From the NCBI GenBank assembly GCA_023238725.1, contig CM041544.1:1127501-1191500 (forward strand): a DNA stretch of 64,000 nt. Reading direction: 5' to 3'. Shown here one piece after another: positions 11,160 through 21,772 of the stretch. The position numbers and the translations under genes are program-made. Position 1 is the first letter of the stretch. Each line of letters begins with the position of its first letter. Source of the stretch: Scortum barcoo (taxonomy: Eukaryota > Chordata > Actinopteri > Centrarchiformes > Terapontidae). The notes under the pieces are model-generated. The model was not told where the DNA came from, searched no databases, and saw only the letters and a list, made by a program, of their open reading frames with translations.

Positions 11160-12720
11160 TGAGCTCTGTATGTCTAGTATCACTGTAGTGCAGTATAATA
11201 AATAAGTCTAACACACCTTCATGCTGCCTAATATAATGTATTTTCCTGTGTGTATAAGAATCCATTTGTAGAGTAGATCTAACACGGTGTTTGCCTTGTT
11301 TTCATCACCTTTGTATATCTTGAATAATCTTTAACATTTCCAAACAGTAAGTGCATTTCTCTTAACAATTCATACAAACCACACAATGGATTGCATGCAG
11401 AAGTCTGTAACATGCTCAGAATCCTTGTTAAACTGTCAGAGGCTGGTGCAATCAGTCAGCGTGCCCGGCACTTAACCAAGGGGTTGATGACACTACTGAG
11501 TGAATTTCCCTGATGTGGGATGTATTTATAATATGTCAGTGAACATGTCAGTGCATCAGAGTGACAAGTCCTCATGTCATTGTCTACAAACAAGACAGCC
11601 AGAATACTTAGAGTAGTCAGTGAGTATAACAGAGGACTCAGTGAGATGTAAACTAAGGTTCTGATGACAGTGATTGAAAATAAATGAGGCTACAGTTTTT
11701 CCAACATTACTCTATGTGGGAGATTGGACAGGATTCATATTTACTCCTTGGCTGTTTGAACTGTAACACTGTGTGTATGAGTGAGAACAAACTGTAATAC
11801 AGTAGATCATTTAGTGACACTTCACAAAGAAGTAGTAGTAGTAGTTGGGAATATTTAACCTCTCCTGTTGTTCATATTAAGAGTTGAGCTTAAGAGATTC
11901 TTTCTGGTTTTAATGTCTTGTGATGGTCTTGATGTTGTCTTTCACCTTGAGAAGAAAAACCGTCTAAAACACACTGAACATGACACAAAATACATCCACA
12001 AATGTGGACTATGGATGCTTTCAGATAGAGACTATTACAAGCTATCCACACATGTATGGCAGCGCAGCCAAGGCTTCGGGAGTTTGGGTCCAGCAGGATG
12101 ATCCCATCTGTCCTGCGGGAGGCAACGTCTCCCAGCTGCCCGTACTGAATGGATGAGAAGTGGAAACCAGAACAGTCACTACTCATTTCATCCAATCTGA
12201 CAGAGACAGCAGGAAGCGCACACTCGACCCGCAGAGCCTTGGAACAGGACGGAGGAGCCCACAATGCACTGGAAGGATGGTGGGGGTTGGTGGGGCCTCA
12301 GGGTGCTGACAGGGGCTACCGTTCCACCGGACACAGTCCACCTGTTGTGTATGCGTGTATGTGTGTGTGGAGCGTACTGAGATATAAATCCAAATGCTAG
12401 TTTTCTTGAGTGATTTCTGTTGCTTCAGTAAGGGAAACACACCACCTTCATGAACCCTGAGTAAAAGCAGTTTGGGATTAAAGCAAGAGCAGCAAAAATC
12501 CCATCATACATTTGCAGATTCAATGTTTCACTGCTCATCATCTGTGCGTAAAAGCCATAGCACATCACTTATATAACATTATTAAATTTTTTTCAACACT
12601 CAAACCTTTTGTCCAAATATCCAAAAGATGTTATAATGGTGATTTATTTATAGTGAAGTGTTTCAGAACATATCAACAGCTGAGAACAGCCATGTTTGCA
12701 GTTATTTCTTTAATTCCATT
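11160..12720. other. Intergenic; one unassigned open frame
   Basis: No recognised gene. On the minus strand a 124-codon frame (11890-12264) has a locally GC-rich, less repetitive composition than its surroundings, and a pyrimidine-rich acceptor-like CTGTCTCTGTCAG occurs inside it. I do not recognise the peptide. It could be an orphan exon, a decayed repeat or chance. Confidence 0.3.
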
Positions 12721-12724
12721 ATTT

Positions 12725-13485
12725 TGAGATTATTTGAGAGTTTATTATCTTGTGATCTTGAGAAAACAAAGCTCATTTTCTCATGATAACTGGTTCATTT
12801 ATCTTTTTATCTCAAGAAAACAAAGGGTAGATTTCAAGGTAGCATCTTTTTTTTCATACTTGTGTTTTATTGAGAAACTCTGATGCCACCATTCAGTCTG
12901 AATGAATCGGAGTGGACCATGACATTCACACACTGCTCTGTGGGCTGGGTTAGGGAATTTCAAAGCAAACCATATAAAACTTCTGGACTGGTATTTGTTT
13001 TATGAATGTTTTCCTGAGTGATTTGATATGAGAATATTCAGATCGGGTTTAATTTTTGCAAGGGATGGGCTCACATACAGGGGTCAACTTAAGGCCGATG
13101 TGTTACTGTCCAGTTGGTTACAATTCTTTCTGGCACAGAGGAAGTGGAAAAGAAGCTACACACATTAGTAAGTGTTTGAATGTTACCATAAAGTAAGATT
13201 GTTCTCTTCAGATTGAAATGGCCTGATGAAGCTTTGACAGTGATTATAAAGGTTAAAAACAGGTGTGACCAAATGAACAAGATGCTCATTTTTTAGTATT
13301 TCATAATAAATTTATTAAGTAATTAAATGCTGTTTTGTTGTGAGAAATGATCTCATTATCACAAGAAATCTGCCTTTTGTTCTTTCCAGTTGACAAGATA
13401 AATTCACCCATTATCAACAGAAAACAAGCTTTGATATCTCAAGATCACAAGATAATAAACTGATCTTAAGATAACAGCACTGAAA
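12725..13485. mobile_element. Old inverted-repeat DNA element (MITE-like)
   Basis: Two arms of about 110-140 bp face each other across roughly 500 bp. The core AGTTTATTATCTTGTGATC at 12739 onward is repeated exactly in reverse complement at 13437-13461 (25 bp identical), and the arms stay alignable through the motifs AAAACAAAG and TTTATCT further in. The arms are built from diverged copies of TTATCTyrAGA. No transposase frame lies between them, so it is non-autonomous. No clear target-site duplication was found and the superfamily is open. Confidence 0.55.
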
Positions 13486-13489
13486 AAGA

Positions 13490-15985
13490 CAATTGCAAGC
13501 ACTGCTGTTCTCTGTATTTTACTTTACAAAGTAACGCACAGTTGCATGATCTGACTGCTTGTGTTTCTTGACCCATCTGACTTTGTTGAAAGTTTTTACC
13601 ATCTTCACAGATGTTATTAATAACTTTGGTGAGTGCGAGTTAAAACCACACTTTCTGTCACAGTCTGTGTCCCTGTTCCTCCACTCTAACATTTTTCTTG
13701 TTCTCCTTGCCTCTTCATTCATCCCCAAGAAGTCCTCAGACTTTCCCTGATTTTCCTATCACCTGAACGCTCCATCTATCTACTCACCTGTTTCCACTTC
13801 CATCACCAGCCCTACAGTTACCTAACTTTCCCCACCTGCCTGCTTACCTGTCTCCATTTTCCTCATCAGCCACACCCCAAATATACAGAAACTGTCATTA
13901 CGAAATGGAAAAAGACAGCACACATCCCAGTGTTTGACATGTCAGCACAGTGATGATCTCTGAGGTGAGATTTTGTAGTGTGAATACACTCCACCGTACT
14001 ATGAGTTATAATTGTATGTAACAATTAAGTGTTTTCCATATGGAGAAGTAATCAAATGATGTTTACTGCTTGTTCTAGACAGTCAGCTCAACCTCACCAC
14101 AGCACACCATCATTTGTCTGCTGTCAGTCTTCCACTATGGGCATTTTGTCGCACACAGTCACATTAGACTGATGGTTTCATAGTCAGGCTGTGTGATAGA
14201 TTGTGTTTGGTCTAAAAAGGGACATTTCACATTGGCTCCAGTGATGGAACGCAGTATCACAGCTCTGTTGTTGTGTCTATGACTTCAGCTCTAATGACAC
14301 ACGTTGCCCTAATTTGTTACCACAGAGCCAACTGTGAACAGGGTTGACAGATCGAATGCCCATTAAAATATTGTACATTTGAAACCAGTCAGTTTCAAAG
14401 TCACTGAATATTTGACCATTTCTAATGCATTTACACACTTCTTGTAATCTATTTGAAATCATTTAGATTTGGAGACACAGGATCAATTCTTGTGCATTTT
14501 ATACAATGTGCATTAATAAAAATTGATGTCTCTTGTTGGGTTAGTATTCTGTTTCTACTCAATACTAACACTATGACTAACAGCTACTGTACTATTAATT
14601 TTGTGATTAAGATATGTGCCAGAATTTGTAAGACAGCATCAAAATATAACTTAAAAAGTCATGGGGGAGGATCCTCCCAGATCCCCTCACTCAGGTCTAG
14701 GCTAAGCCCCCAGTGTCCTTTAATCTAAAAATGCCTCTGTAGTGGAGTGTTCACATTTACCATTCAGTCAGTTTGATTGAGTGATGCAAACATGGATCTT
14801 CCTCTGTGGAAATTCACACAGAAACCATCTGTAATCCTATGTCAGAGATCACAGTGAGAAGAGGTTTCTTCATCAACATCTAATAGTTTCATCTTCCGCT
14901 CCGAGAGCTCAGGCCAAGTATTAATATTCATTCCCACTTTCCTCCCCATTCCTCCACATAGAGCCAACAATTCATCCCATCAGCCCTCCATCTATTCTCC
15001 TCTAGAGGTCAACAACACTGAACCTGACTGACAGGAGACCTTTTATGGGAAAAGTATGGAAAGTTGTGGTCCAATGGCTCCACTACTGTAAGCCCTAGTT
15101 TGGGTTCTGGTACTGTAAGAGGGAAAGTCTGTTAAGAAAAGTAGGTAGATGATGTGAGAATATAAATATATGGTTAAAGAACTAAAACTCTGGCAGCCTA
15201 GAGGTGGAGGACACTCAACATGTAGCAGCTACATCCCTGATTCAAGCCTCTCTGTCTCGTCTCATTCCCTGTCAGCTCTCCGCTGTCGAATAAAGGCAGA
15301 CATGCTCAAAAAAGGCTGGTCCTGAAAGAGAAATATAAATGTGTAGAAATGTCAAGGTTTGAGCCTTTGCCTGTATCATGACACCTTTCTCTGTAGCCTA
15401 CTTGTACATTTTTAATGATTCTTAAAGATGCAACTCAGGTAAGAATATCCAAAATGACATGTCCAGATTACCATGTTGCTCATTAAAGAATAGATACAAT
15501 TATGTTGAGTGATGTCATTTTTAGTTTATTAAGTTTCACAAGTCTAGATTTATTTTTTTTAATTATTATAAATTATTTTTATGCATTTATTATGTGTTTT
15601 TAGTAATTAAAGTTGATATAATAAACAGCAATGTTCCAGTATCTTAAAATTATATAATTAAATAAGTGCATTTTAAATGTTTTACAAGATGTTAACTAGC
15701 TCATATGTAAAGAACTGATTTAGTGATTTTATCAAAGAATATCTAAATAGGTTTATTAGCTAAATGTGCTTATTATTATTATTACTTACTTAATATTCCC
15801 CAAATTCCAGGGTGTAGTTAGGATATTTAAATATACAAATATGATGCAACAACAATATAATAATTCCATGTTCAACGTACATATTTTAAAAGCCTTTTTA
15901 TCAAATTGTATCTCAGTTTGTTTTCTCTGAATCAGTGTTTACTGTGTGTTTGCCCTTTCCCAGCTCTTTCTCTTTCATTCTCTCT
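13490..15985. other. Intergenic, no gene recognised
   Basis: No coding-like frame on either strand. A repeat-free patch at 14880-15020 (contains GTATTAATATTCATTCC) could be a further regulatory block. The stretch 15480-15900 is very AT-rich. Confidence 0.4.
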
Positions 15986-15989
15986 GTCT

Positions 15990-16130
15990 CTTCATTTGCT
16001 GCACTGGCCTCCATCAATCACCTGGAAATGGGGTTTTCTGGAAGTCCTTGACATTCAGATGATAAGTGCGCTGATAGGGAGCTGTCAGTCACACAGCAGG
16101 AAGGAAAACAGCAGCCCACTGCCTCGGTGA
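15990..16130. promoter_or_regulatory. Candidate conserved noncoding element with PBX-HOX-type site
   Basis: Repeat-free block with ATCAATCA at 16013-16020 (TGATTGAT on the other strand) followed by GATGATAAG and AGCTGTCAGTCAC. TGTCA is the MEIS/PREP half-site. PBX and MEIS-type motifs within about 80 bp in the tlx1 upstream desert suggest a TALE-responsive element. Inference from motifs only. Confidence 0.3.
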
Positions 16131-16134
16131 GGAC

Positions 16135-17165
16135 CAGAAAATATGAAGACTAACACAGTATCAGTGTTTTCCACATGAGGCAAGGCACTAGTTGGACAAA
16201 AATACAAAGTGAAAGAAGCTTGCTGAAGTTTCCTGTGGAATTTATTAATGTAAAACATGAGGTCACTGAAACTTTTCCTCACCTGAAACAACTCGACACC
16301 GCTGATCTGGACTGTGTCATATACCACAGTGGTAAAACCTGTTAGAGGGCCCTTGAGCAAAAATCAACTTTTGACTCCCACCTATTGCCCTCTTCGTATT
16401 TTGCATGAATCCTGTCACTGTCACTGCTTCTTTTTTTGTCCGGTGACCCTGTTTTGTTTTGGTTTTTTTTATGTTTTTTTTTTTGTTGTTTTGTTTTTTT
16501 GCCAGGGCCCTCTGTGGTGGCACCCTCATCTACTGACTGGCTCCATTCAAATCTAATCTGTAATCTGGTCTATAGTTGGTCTGAGCGCAGCCTGAGAGAA
16601 AGGAGTCACCTGTTGAAAGCCTAATTAGGTTTCAAATAGTACAGCCTGGCACTCACTGCAGGGCCTAACGATAGCTCAAAACATCACTTAACATTCATTT
16701 TGCACCGTGTCCTGAGGCATGGTCACCAATGTGTGTATGCACTGTTGATAAGGACTTTCTATATTTTACTTGAATTCTGTGTTCATATATTTTTCAATAA
16801 CTTTTTGTCTGTTCAGCCATGTTTGCTGCTCTTTTTCTTTTTAACCACAAACCAGACATTTAAAGCTCCCCACCTCCAGACCACACGCCACAGGATGCAG
16901 ACAGCAACTTATAAAGCGTTTCTACACTGGATGTAGCAACAAGAGATGCTTCCTGTGTTAGAGGGTATCACTTGCTCTGCCAAGGATTGTTTCACACATT
17001 GGTGACCAGGAAATCAATGGCCAACCTCTTGAGAGCATCTATTCCCACTTGTCCAAAGCCTTTGAAAGTGCTCAAGACAAAGTGAGGAGTCTTTGCCTCC
17101 TCATCATTCTCATTAACGTGACACTAAAGCAGGGTGAACTGTAATGACTGCACACTGATGTCCTG
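16135..17165. other. Intergenic, no gene recognised
   Basis: Contains a T-rich tract at about 16429-16502; otherwise no gene or named repeat. Confidence 0.45.
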
Positions 17166-17170
17166 CAGCA

Positions 17171-17229
<59 letters not shown>
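17171..17229. repeat. (GT)n microsatellite
   Basis: 59 bp of GT with one ATG interruption. Confidence 0.95.
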
Positions 17230-17230
<1 letters not shown>

Positions 17231-17234
17231 TTCC

Positions 17235-18155
17235 TGAGGGTAAGCAAAGATGCTGTGGGGCTCATGGTCTATATAGTGCACAGTCCCTTTGGTGGCTGCA
17301 GTTTCCCTGTGTTACTAAACAAACAGGATGATCACTGGCTTATCTCAGTACCTCAAACTGTTGTTTCAGACATGACAGAAAGGGTCTTTATTAACTTCTG
17401 TCAGTCTCAGGTATAGCAGCTCAAGCTTCCCTCTCAGTTCAGCCAGGATCCAGCCTTCTGCAAACACGCAGTGTTCATGACATTGGGGTAGATGGGACAT
17501 ACCAGCTCTCTTATGGTCGACTTCAGCTTTAAACGTAAGCTGTTTTTAAGTTAGGTTCAAAGAATAAACATTTAAAGATTTATCATTTTTTCAATGAGCA
17601 CATCAAAACTTTCTTTTGAGTTGATTATTTGTTATACATATATATACATATATGCTACTGTCAGATTTTAATATGCTTACACACACACTGAAAACAAACA
17701 TACAGTTATTTAACAGAATAACAGAAGCTTTTGTTTCTGTCTGTCTGTCTGTGCAATACTATACTGGACAGTAAAAATGATCCATTATGAAAAAATGTTG
17801 GTTGCAGTTAAGAAAGTAACTGTGAGGGGTGTTGGAGCCAATGTCCCCACCAGGACTAATCACAACAAATGATATGTATGTAGGGCCTACATATTATTGC
17901 AGTTATATCAGTTCAGTACTTTCTTTATTTTGTTGTTGAGTAATTATAATTACTCATTATAATTATTTTCTTTCTGTAGGTTGGTCACCATTACATTTCT
18001 TTGATAATAGTTATTACAGATTTATTACAAATAAATAGTCATTGTAGTCATAGACTCTATGCTATTTGTTAATTACTGCTCAGATTTAGTCATATTTTTG
18101 TTTCATTAGTCTTTAAAGGCTGATCTGTCTTTTTTCTATAAATATCATTAAATGG
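17235..18155. other. Intergenic, no gene recognised
   Basis: AT-rich sequence without coding-like frames or named repeats; includes short (AT)n and TCTG runs near 17640 and 17740. Confidence 0.5.
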
Positions 18156-18157
18156 AA

Positions 18158-18160
<3 letters not shown>

Positions 18161-18191
<31 letters not shown>
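18161..18191. repeat. (TC)n microsatellite
   Basis: 31 bp of perfect TC repeats. Confidence 0.95.
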
Positions 18192-18194
<3 letters not shown>

Positions 18195-18829
18195 AAAGGA
18201 GGTGAGATCACAAACTGTTCATGGTCAGGCTGAATGTTTCTTTTTGTTTGGAGAAATTATTGTGAAATTCTGATTCAGTTTTTCTAAAAACTGTTGTGGT
18301 GAACTTAAAGCTCATCTTGAGGGCTGTGGCTGTGCTCCTGAGAGATGTTTCTGACATGTAATGTAATGTAATGTAAAGCCCGTTAGCAGCCCCGGACATG
18401 CTGAGTTCAGATGAAGCGGCCTGTCTGAAGGGGGTCTGTGGATCCAGACTTTAGGCCGAGCCTGTGATGGACCGTGGCAGCCTCAGCCTCTGGGATTATT
18501 CGGCCTGTGGAGTTTATGCTTCTTAAAAGAAAAATCAATACTTGTCTCCATCTGAAGTGAGGAGGTCTGAGGACATCTGGGCCGCTGAAATGAAACGAGT
18601 CGCTCGATAAGTTACTTTGAAAAAAAGATGCTGCAGTGTCAGTGTCAGCCACTCTGATATCATTATTATTATTATTACAGAGAGAGATGAATACAACTAC
18701 TCTCTCTCTCTCACACACACACACAGCCTGTCCTGTGGCAGAAACCCTGTAACAAATCATTTAGCATTAATAACAGTTGATCCCACTGACGTGTGTCCGT
18801 CTGTGTCCATGTGTCCGGAATGAGGCAGC

Positions 18830-19145
18830 ATATCTGTCCTCTCTGAGCTCAGTCCGATCAGCTGCTCTGCTCCCTGATGTTCATTACTGCTCCACGGTTA
18901 GGCTGCTCTCCGTGCTGATAGGCTGCATTAAACTTTGATGTCGGTCAATGGGCCAATGAGAGCAGCTCCGATCATATGAAATATTAATTCTTTAATCCCC
19001 GTGTGAAGTAATTAAGTCCCAGTGGCTTTTAGAAGGAGAGAAAATCAATGAGGCCCATGCTTTAATTTTCCATTTAACTGCTGAGCAGTCGGCATGTCTC
19101 AGAGTAGCGTTAAAGCCGCTCGTTATTTATGATGTACGGTTAAAC
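18830..19145. promoter_or_regulatory. Candidate conserved noncoding element, proximal tlx1 upstream
   Basis: Dense homeodomain cores (ATATTAATTC, GTAATTAAG, CTTTAATTTTCC) with GGCCAATGAG (CCAAT-type) and AAATCAATGAGG, in a repeat-free tract about 1.3 kb upstream of the tlx1 start. The whole 18.4-19.95 kb interval lacks mobile elements, unlike the sequence further upstream. Regulatory role inferred. Confidence 0.4.
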
Positions 19146-20035
19146 AAAGGTACAGCCATTTGTTATGGTACAGTGGATATTCAGCTGCAGTCACTGAGCA
19201 TTTCCGGATACATTAATATTTTTAATGAATGTAGGCTAATGCCAAATAATGACTCATCATTTATTTGTATTATTAAAATTTCACTCGCTCACGTTTGGTC
19301 CTGCAGAGACGCAGGAAGCCAGCAGCACATTATTACAGCAGAAACAAATAAACGCATCAGTGTTTGCAGCAGTGCCATCACTCTGAGCATGAATTAATAA
19401 TGCAGCTCCATAACTATAAATGAGTAGCCTACATTAAGCATCAGTCATGTTCTGTGATTTATGCGCTTTCATGCGGGGCAATTACGCACATTTATTAATG
19501 TGTGTCTGCTCTGACCTGAAAGGATAAAGTGCGCTGGCTTTATTGAATGAACACTTTGTGAGTGCCTCAGCTGTGATGTTTGTCTTGTGAGAGCTCAACG
19601 AGCTGGATTCATGTTCACACTGAGCCCACAGCTCACTGAGCTCCTCTCTGCTCAGGTCCTGCTGTGTTCTTCTACATTTCATTTACATCCTGCCTCATCA
19701 CACACACTTCAATTCATATCTAACCTGCTAAATGTTTGGCCGTTTGTTAAAGCAGAGCCTTTCTCCTCATCTGAGCACAGCTTCAGTGAAGCTAGAGGAA
19801 GATAAGAGCAGAGAGCCTCTGTGAGCTGAATCAGTCAGGCCTTTATCCTCTGATCTGAACTCCAGCAGAATCGGTGTAACTCTTTGGAGCAGATTGAAAC
19901 TAATTACAGCCTTTAGAATGGCTCCTTGTACGGCCGAGAAAAAAGTGAAAGATAAATGTCCAGAAAATAAAGTCTACATCACAGACTTATTACTCCTAAA
20001 TCTTTATAAATTATCATCTGAATAATCAAATGGCA

Positions 20036-20061
20036 TGTGTGTGTGTGTGTGTGTGTGTGTG
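20036..20061. repeat. (GT)n microsatellite
   Basis: About 26 bp of perfect TG repeats. Confidence 0.9.
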
Positions 20062-20149
20062 AAGCAGTGTTATTGATCTTGTCCAGCTGTTAATCAGAGT
20101 TTTATGAAGTGTACCATAAAGACTCCTCGGTCTCACGGTCTGTAGCGGG

Positions 20150-20400
20150 TCCGGCCTGAAGCTGCCTCGGTATCTCGCGCTGTCTATTTGCCAGTTTGAT
20201 TGATGTCCTCGCGCAGCAGAGGGGGGGGGGGGGCAGACAGTCCAGCCTTAGTCTCCTGCTCGCGCACACAGACAGACGCACACACGTGCGGCCGCACTGA
20301 CTAGATAACGAGCGGAGCTCGCGCTCAGGACTCCCAGACTGGGGAGCGGCGCGTGGAGCAAGCTGCGTTCCTCGCGCCGGAGCGGGCGCTCGCGGAGGCC
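20150..20400 (+). promoter_or_regulatory. tlx1: tlx1 proximal promoter and 5' UTR, CpG-rich, with PBX-type site
   Basis: CpG density rises sharply from about 20,150 and continues through exon 1, typical of a developmental-gene CpG island. TGATTGAT lies at 20197-20204, about 200 bp before the start codon, matching the PBX-HOX core. A run of 13 G follows at 20221-20233. The transcription start was not located, and no clear TATA box was found. Confidence 0.5.
20221..20233. repeat. Poly-G tract (G13)
   Basis: Thirteen consecutive G residues in the tlx1 promoter region. Likely variable in length and able to join G-quadruplex structures with neighbouring G runs. Confidence 0.9.
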
Positions 20401-21724
20401 ATGGACCACATTGGGATACTGGGGGCGCACCTGCAGCAGCACACGCACGTGGAGCCCATCAGCTTCGGCATCGATCAGATCCTCAGTAACGTGGAGCAGA
20501 GCTGCATGCTGGGCGTGAGGATGCACGAGCCGGACTACGGACACTCGGCCTACACCGGCGGCGCGAGCGGCGGCGTCAACGGCGGCGGCTTCGCGTGCGC
20601 CAACAGCGGATATAACGGCAGCGCGAGCTCGTGCGGGGTGGCCTCCCTCGGCGGGGCTTATCACATGAACATGGGCGTGAATGCCAACGGGACAAACATG
20701 AACTCCGCCGGTGTCATCCGCGTCCCCGCTCACCGGCCTCTGAGCTGCGGGAGCTCCTCCGTGCCGCCGGTCAGCGGGACCATCAACAACCTGAGCGCGC
20801 TCACCTTCCCCTGGATGGAGAGCAACCGACGCTACACCAAGGACAGGTTCACAGGTAGGAGAGCCTCTAACCCTAACATCTAATGTCAATGCCATTCATT
20901 TATAATATAATATAATATAATATAATATAATATAATATAATATAATATAATATAATATAATATAATATAATGCATAACCTATATACAATTTGATAGAATA
21001 TAATAAAATGTGATCATGATATGTGTGTAATATGTATATATGTGTAATATGTAGTATGATATAATGAAATATAATTTACCTATGTAATGTACTTTAATAT
21101 TACAATATAATACTATAATATAATTTATATTATATGATAGTAAGCTCCGTTTAAAAAGACAAAGTTATACTCGCCTATTTAAAAATATTGCATTTAATTT
21201 CACCTCGTATGTGAGTCAGTGATTAATGAATATTATTCAGTCAGTAATTATTAGAGGTAGTTCATTAATTAGGGATGCTTTCCTTCTTTCAGGATTAGCT
21301 TGATTTAAACCACTACCATCCACTAAGATAATACTGATGAAAAATTCAGAATCAAATAGAGACTCATTTAAAGTTCTGAGTCACTGTGCAAAAGATTTTT
21401 GAAAACTTAAAAACAGCATGAAAAAAACAGATTGAAATAATAAAAAATGTTTTATATTGCCACTGTTTTAAAAAATAAACCAGAATCAACCTTTTACGAT
21501 AAGAAACATCAAAGAGAACCACAGACAGACAAACGGACAGACAGATAGATGGCTTAAATAGAAATACATACATAAACAGAAAGTGTCAAAGCGTCTTTGG
21601 TTATGGCATAAACAAGACATGTAAATCTAAATATAAAAATATTTATAATTGCATAAATTAAACTTTAAAACTGATCAAGCTCCCCCAAGTGTATACAGGC
21701 TGTTTCCAATATATTTAAATTTAA

Positions 21725-21772
<48 letters not shown>

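Noticed and set aside
20353..20400. N-terminal extension of tlx1 before the ATG at 20401
   Set aside because: It would need a non-ATG start, and the TLX1 family N-terminus aligns with the ATG at 20401.
20248..20895. 215-codon open frame antisense to tlx1 exon 1
   Set aside because: It is the complement of a GC-rich coding exon, where stop codons are scarce by composition; the peptide is Ala/Val/Arg/His-rich with no recognisable domain. An antisense transcript is possible (human TLX1 has a divergent neighbour) but the frame is no evidence for a protein.
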